A stretch of DNA of 17,567 bases from an uncultured Clostridiaceae bacterium (lineage in GTDB: Bacteria > Bacillota > Clostridia > TANB77 > CAG-508): NCBI GenBank assembly GCA_958417695.1, contig CATZDQ010000009.1, forward strand, positions 1 to 17,567. Direction: 5' to 3'. A model generated the notes under the pieces. That model did no database searches and was not told the origin of the DNA. It saw nothing but the letters and a program-made list of their open reading frames with translations. A program made the translations under genes and the position numbers. Shown here piece by piece: positions 13,775 to 17,567 of the stretch; the stretch's first letter is position 1, and every line of letters begins with the position of its first letter.

Positions 13775-15742
13775 ATGAGCAAAAAGAAAAGGAATAAAAA
13801 ATCAAATTATATAGAGCAAAACATTTCTTCTCCATTAGCTTCAAAAGAGGCTAATACTTCTTCTATTCTAGCTAAGCCTCCGATTGATTTAGAAATAAAA
13901 CCTAAATCAGAGGAAGTTTCAGTAGTTAAGCCGGAAATTGAAAATGAGGAAGTAAAAGAAGAAAGTGTTACAACTATTGTTTCTAAAGATATGGAGGATA
14001 TTACTGATGCGACTTGTGAGGCAATGGACGAGGTAAAAACGGTTATTTATAATAAAGAGGCTATTTCGCAAGAGTCTGACGTTAAAATTATTCGTAACCT
14101 AGACATTTCTGAGAAGGTAGAAGATACTACTTCTTCTGAAATATCTTCTCATTCTTCCGTAGATACAAAGGCCTCCTCTTATACAATGGTAAAGGAAACA
14201 AAATCACATAGAAAAGCTTGGATTATTTTATTAGTAACCTTTTTCTTATTGTTACTACTTCTTTTATTATCTACAATCTTTGCTTTATGTCATATACAAA
14301 CCAATACCATAACTTCTGGTATTTCTATTAATGGTATTGATGTTTCTAATTTGACTAAAGAGGAAGCTATTAAAAAAGTTTCTTCTGCTATTCAAGAAAA
14401 GTTAGAAAAACCAATTACTTTAAAACATGGCGAGTATGAGACGACTGTTTTTGCTCAACAGTTTGATGTTACTTTTGATGCTGTTAAAGCTGTTGACTTA
14501 GCTTATAAAATTGGTAGAGATGGTAATATTTTTGAAAATAATTTTACTATTTTAGCAGCGCTTTTCTCTAAAACAGATATTGGTCCTAATTTTTCTTATA
14601 GTGATGAAACTTTAGATTCTTTAATAAAAGAAATTGAAACGAACTTACCTGACCGTATGGTGGAACCTAGTTATTATGTAGATGGTAATCAATTAGTTAT
14701 TACCAAGGGAATAAATGGTGTAGAAATTAATAGTTCAGAATTAAAAGCGCAAATAATCTACTGTTTAAATAATTTGGATTGTGCCACTTTTATTACCATT
14801 CCCGTTGTTTCAAAAACTGCCAAAACAATAGATATAAATACTATTCACTCTGAGATTTATAAGGCCGCTCAAGATGCCTATTATACGACAAATCCTTATG
14901 TTGTACATCCTCATGTAAATGGTGTTGATTTTGCTATTTCTGTAGAAGAAGCGATTGCTATGTTAGCAGAAGATAAAGAGTCTTATACTATTGCTCTAAA
15001 AGTTTTGTCTCCTAAAGTGACAACTAATCAAATTGGTACAGAGGCATTTCCAGATTTATTAGCTAGCTTTTCTACAACTTATAGTACTAGTAATGCTAAT
15101 AGAAGTACTAATATTCGTTTAGCTTCTTCTAAAATTAATGGTACGGTTATTATGCCAGGTGAAACGTTTTCTTATAATCAAGTAGTTGGTAAGAGAACTG
15201 CTGCTGCTGGATTTAAATCAGCAGCTGTCTATTCTAATGGTGAAGTTACTACTGGTATTGGTGGTGGTATTTGTCAAGTTTCTTCTACTTTATATAATGC
15301 TGTTCTTTATGCTAATTTAGATATTGTAGAAAGGACAAATCATGGTTTTAATCCAGGCTATGTAAAGGCTGGAAGAGATGCTACTGTTTCATGGGGTGGA
15401 CCAGATTTTAAGTTTAAAAATAATAGAAATTATCCGATTAAAATTGTTTGTTCTGGCTCTGGTGGTAAGATTTATTTTCAGATTTTCGGTTTAAAAACTA
15501 ACGATGATTATGAAGTAGAAATACAATCTTCTGTTATTCAGAGTATTGCTTTTAAGACTGTTTATCAAAATGATAGTAGTTTAGCTAAAGGAAAGACAAA
15601 AGTAATTCAAAATGGTTCTAATGGTTGTAAAACACAAACTTATAAGATTTTAAAGAAAAATGGTGCGGTTGTTTCTAAAACACTTCTTTCTAAGGATACT
15701 TATAACCCTCACAATAAAATTGTGGCGGTTGGAACAAAATAA
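13775..15742 (+). CDS. Membrane-anchored VanW/G5 domain cell-wall protein
   Basis: This 655-residue protein probably acts at the cell wall; the biochemical role of VanW domains is not settled. An acidic, low-complexity cytoplasmic region (1-145) precedes a membrane helix (about 150-172) rich in Leu. The outer part has a repeated peptidoglycan-binding-like region (SGISINGIDVSNLTKEEAI and relatives, PF12229 type, about 180-430). The VanW domain (about 440-575) contains NGTVIMPGETFSYNQVVG and GGGICQVSSTLYN with Cys500. The last 70 residues resemble a G5 domain. ATG at 13775 is chosen because GGAG lies 6 bases before it; a TTG at 13763 overlaps that site. The gene is single, with a terminator after it. 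It does not imply vancomycin resistance, since no vanRSHAX genes are present and the ddl is ordinary. Confidence 0.88.
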   Translation: MSKKKRNKKSNYIEQNISSPLASKEANTSSILAKPPIDLEIKPKSEEVSVVKPEIENEEVKEESVTTIVSKDMEDITDATCEAMDEVKTVIYNKEAISQESDVKIIRNLDISEKVEDTTSSEISSHSSVDTKASSYTMVKETKSHRKAWIILLVTFFLLLLLLLLSTIFALCHIQTNTITSGISINGIDVSNLTKEEAIKKVSSAIQEKLEKPITLKHGEYETTVFAQQFDVTFDAVKAVDLAYKIGRDGNIFENNFTILAALFSKTDIGPNFSYSDETLDSLIKEIETNLPDRMVEPSYYVDGNQLVITKGINGVEINSSELKAQIIYCLNNLDCATFITIPVVSKTAKTIDINTIHSEIYKAAQDAYYTTNPYVVHPHVNGVDFAISVEEAIAMLAEDKESYTIALKVLSPKVTTNQIGTEAFPDLLASFSTTYSTSNANRSTNIRLASSKINGTVIMPGETFSYNQVVGKRTAAAGFKSAAVYSNGEVTTGIGGGICQVSSTLYNAVLYANLDIVERTNHGFNPGYVKAGRDATVSWGGPDFKFKNNRNYPIKIVCSGSGGKIYFQIFGLKTNDDYEVEIQSSVIQSIAFKTVYQNDSSLAKGKTKVIQNGSNGCKTQTYKILKKNGAVVSKTLLSKDTYNPHNKIVAVGTK

Positions 15743-15751
15743 ATATACAAT

Positions 15752-15784
15752 AAAGAATTCTCGGTTTAGGCTAGAGAATTTTTT
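15752..15784 (+). terminator. Terminator of the VanW-domain gene
   Basis: AAAGAATTCTC pairs with GAGAATTTTTT over 11 positions including one G-U, with an 11-base loop and a T run. It starts 10 bases after the stop codon. Confidence 0.8.
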
Positions 15785-15840
15785 ATTACAATTTGTATGT
15801 CTCTTTTTATTTACATAACATTTGCTTTGTTAACTTTTCA

Positions 15841-15849
15841 TGCTATAAT
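15841..15849 (+). promoter_or_regulatory. Extended -10 promoter of the aminotransferase gene
   Basis: TGCTATAAT gives a perfect TATAAT (15844-15849) with a TG extension. The -35 is poor (TTTGCT at 15821-15826). The leader is about 28 bases and ends in a strong GGAGG at 15871-15875. Confidence 0.65.
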
Positions 15850-15883
15850 GTAAACGAATTACTAATAATAGGAGGTAAAACAA

Positions 15884-17567
15884 ATGTTAACAAAATCAAA
15901 TGCCATTGACCGGTTGCTAAGAGAAAAACCGAGTTTAAGAGAAAGGAGATTTGGGCTACCAGGTATTGGTACGAGACATGATGGAGAGCGGTTTAATCCA
16001 ACTGTGCAAGAAATTGCTGATGCAATCGAATATTACGGCTATGCACTTCGTGATGAAAATATTGCACAGATACCAGATACAGACCTTAGTAGTGGAAATC
16101 CTGTAGAATTTAGACCTTTTCCACCTTCGGTTTCTGCTATGCTATCCTCTTTACAAAAGGATTTACTGTATCGCTATCCATACACAGAAGGAGATGACAG
16201 GATTCGGCAGCAATTGCTGGATTATGTAGAAAGAGAAGGATTTATTAACACAGAACCTTATTCTTTCGAGGATATTGATGGAAAGGGGCTTTGTGTTCAT
16301 AATATTACCTTTTCGGTTTCTACATCTGTTCTTTATAATCAGATTATAAACCTTATCTCTAAGCCTGGAGACGTTGTCTTGGTAACAGGTCCTAGTTATG
16401 GTCTTTTTACCATTCGGACAGAAAGGGCAGGTGCAGAAGTAGAAGTTCTTAATCTTGAAAAAGAAGACCATTTTCTTATAAATCCTTCTAAACTTGCTAA
16501 TCGTATTGACCAAATTAATGAAAGCTTACAGCAAGTGTACAATCGCCGGAGAGGATATGTTCCCAGAGTCGTTGCTTTTTTAAATGCGAATCCTAATAAC
16601 CCCACTGGAAAAGTAATGGGAAGAAAAGAGTATTCTCTTTTATATGAAATTGCTACAGTATGTAAAAAGCGTGGCGTTTTCGTAATTGATGATCTTGTTT
16701 ACAGAGATATTTCCTATGATAAGGATAATATTGCTATGCCAATTTCGGCTATTCCTGGAATGTTTCGAAATACTATTTCTCTTTTTGGGCTTTCCAAGAG
16801 TTATTCCATGGCTTCCTTAAGGGCTGGTTTTGTAGTTGCTGATGAAATCATTATACGGGAGCTTGTCAATAGAATCTTTCAAGAAATGGATTCTTCTCCT
16901 GATATCATCGGAAAAGCTCTTGCCGGTGCTTTTAATGCCACTGACCAAAGATACCAGATTTATGATTCCTATTTTAGTGAGTTAAGAAATCTTTATTTAT
17001 ATAAATTTAACTTACTTAAAGCGCTTGTTACTGGAATTGATTCCGTCAATCCTATTTTTAAAGCAAGAATCATAAAAACTGTAACAGAGATTTTAGGAGA
17101 TTCTAATGCAAAAGAAGCCTTAAACGGTATACCCATGATTGACTTTCCTGAAAATTTGGAGCCAGAATCTGGATTTTTTGCAATTCTGGATTTTACAAAA
17201 CTCAAAGGCATGAAGTATAAAGGCTTGCCCATTCGTACAGAGGAAGATTTGCTTAAGTTCTTTTATACAGAATGTAGAGTCCGTTTTTTGATTGGGAAAT
17301 CTATCTCTTGGCCCTATAAGGAAGAACTCATTGGCCGTATTTCTTTTGCAATTGAAGATGCAAAGTTGGTAAATGCTCTTTTCCTTATGCGCAAAGCACT
17401 TGTTCTTCTGGAACCTAAGGATGATTACATTATCCGCAAGAATTTATATCAAGACCAAGAACAGATGGCCAGGATAAAAGTAGATGGTTGGAAGAATGCC
17501 TATGATACAATTATCTCTTCTTCTTATCTTAATTCTTTAAACTATAAAGAACAAACCCAACGGTATC
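15884..17567 (+). CDS. PLP-dependent aminotransferase fused to a GNAT-like domain (open at right edge)
   Basis: The frame is open from the ATG at 15884 to the window end, at least 561 residues, well beyond the roughly 400 of a simple aminotransferase. GGAGG lies 8 bases before the start. Residues 1-500 are a fold-type I class I/II aminotransferase: the SGNP segment near 72, the Y-rich YRYPYTEGDDRIRQQL, NANPNNPTGK (234-243), DDLVY (269-273), the PLP lysine K305 in GLSKSYSMASLRAGF, and the carboxylate-binding arginine R485 in RISFA. From about 513 the sequence DDYIIRKNLYQDQEQMARIKV, then WKNAYDTIISSSYLNSLNY, resembles the start of a GNAT N-acetyltransferase, cut by the edge. A long N-terminal extension precedes the core. 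Substrates are unknown. Codons such as CTT, CGG, CGC and GGC are commoner than in neighbouring genes, suggesting transfer. Confidence 0.85.
   Translation, partial: MLTKSNAIDRLLREKPSLRERRFGLPGIGTRHDGERFNPTVQEIADAIEYYGYALRDENIAQIPDTDLSSGNPVEFRPFPPSVSAMLSSLQKDLLYRYPYTEGDDRIRQQLLDYVEREGFINTEPYSFEDIDGKGLCVHNITFSVSTSVLYNQIINLISKPGDVVLVTGPSYGLFTIRTERAGAEVEVLNLEKEDHFLINPSKLANRIDQINESLQQVYNRRRGYVPRVVAFLNANPNNPTGKVMGRKEYSLLYEIATVCKKRGVFVIDDLVYRDISYDKDNIAMPISAIPGMFRNTISLFGLSKSYSMASLRAGFVVADEIIIRELVNRIFQEMDSSPDIIGKALAGAFNATDQRYQIYDSYFSELRNLYLYKFNLLKALVTGIDSVNPIFKARIIKTVTEILGDSNAKEALNGIPMIDFPENLEPESGFFAILDFTKLKGMKYKGLPIRTEEDLLKFFYTECRVRFLIGKSISWPYKEELIGRISFAIEDAKLVNALFLMRKALVLLEPKDDYIIRKNLYQDQEQMARIKVDGWKNAYDTIISSSYLNSLNYKEQTQRY

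Noticed and set aside
13775..15742. Vancomycin resistance from a VanW-domain gene
   Set aside because: VanW domains are common in spore-formers without resistance; there are no vanRSHAX genes, and Ddl has the ordinary Tyr in its omega loop.
16163..17232. Several minus-strand frames opposite the right-edge gene
   Set aside because: They are antisense to a continuous aminotransferase frame with all key motifs.
1..17567. CRISPR array, insertion sequence or transposase
   Set aside because: No regularly spaced repeats and no transposase-like frame were seen on either strand.

Overview
The window looks like chromosomal DNA from an AT-rich, endospore-forming member of the Clostridia (Bacillota). 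This rests on strong GGAGG ribosome sites, TTGACA/TATAAT promoters with many TG-extended -10 boxes, a sleB-ypeB germination pair, an alpha/beta-type small acid-soluble spore protein, a MurF/Ddl cell-wall pair and a VanW-domain protein. Species cannot be read from the sequence.

Left part (1-6200), all on the minus strand. A truncated unknown gene leaves the left edge behind a consensus promoter. Next, reading right to left, are sleB-ypeB, a small spore protein gene, the murF-ddl operon and a J-domain co-chaperone. murF and ddl act in sequence: Ddl makes D-Ala-D-Ala and MurF adds it to the peptidoglycan precursor. SleB and YpeB are the cortex-lytic pair used at germination. Both sleB and the spore protein gene have sites matching the forespore sigma-G consensus.

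Middle part (6200-10740). On the plus strand are a MGDG-synthase/UgtP-like lipid glycosyltransferase and the ribosome-associated RNA-binding protein YhbY, closed by a hairpin terminator. Facing them on the minus strand are a large Lys/Glu-rich coiled-coil protein of unknown function and a five-helix PF06541-type membrane protein, each with its own signals. A tRNA-Arg(UCU) gene with a strong promoter and terminator follows on the plus strand.

Right part (10740-17567). Downstream of the tRNA is a 374-base gap with an unexplained, GC-richer segment that folds well, then a lone short-chain dehydrogenase. A short direct repeat flanks this block, so it may be an inserted cassette. A perfect 34-base palindromic terminator separates it from a convergent M18 aminopeptidase. 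A membrane-anchored VanW/G5 protein follows. The window ends inside a long gene, open at the right edge, that joins a complete PLP aminotransferase to what looks like the start of a GNAT acetyltransferase. Its codon use differs from the neighbouring genes.

The best candidates for something undescribed are the aminotransferase-GNAT fusion, the folded segment at 11000-11070, and the unknown 609-residue coiled-coil protein.
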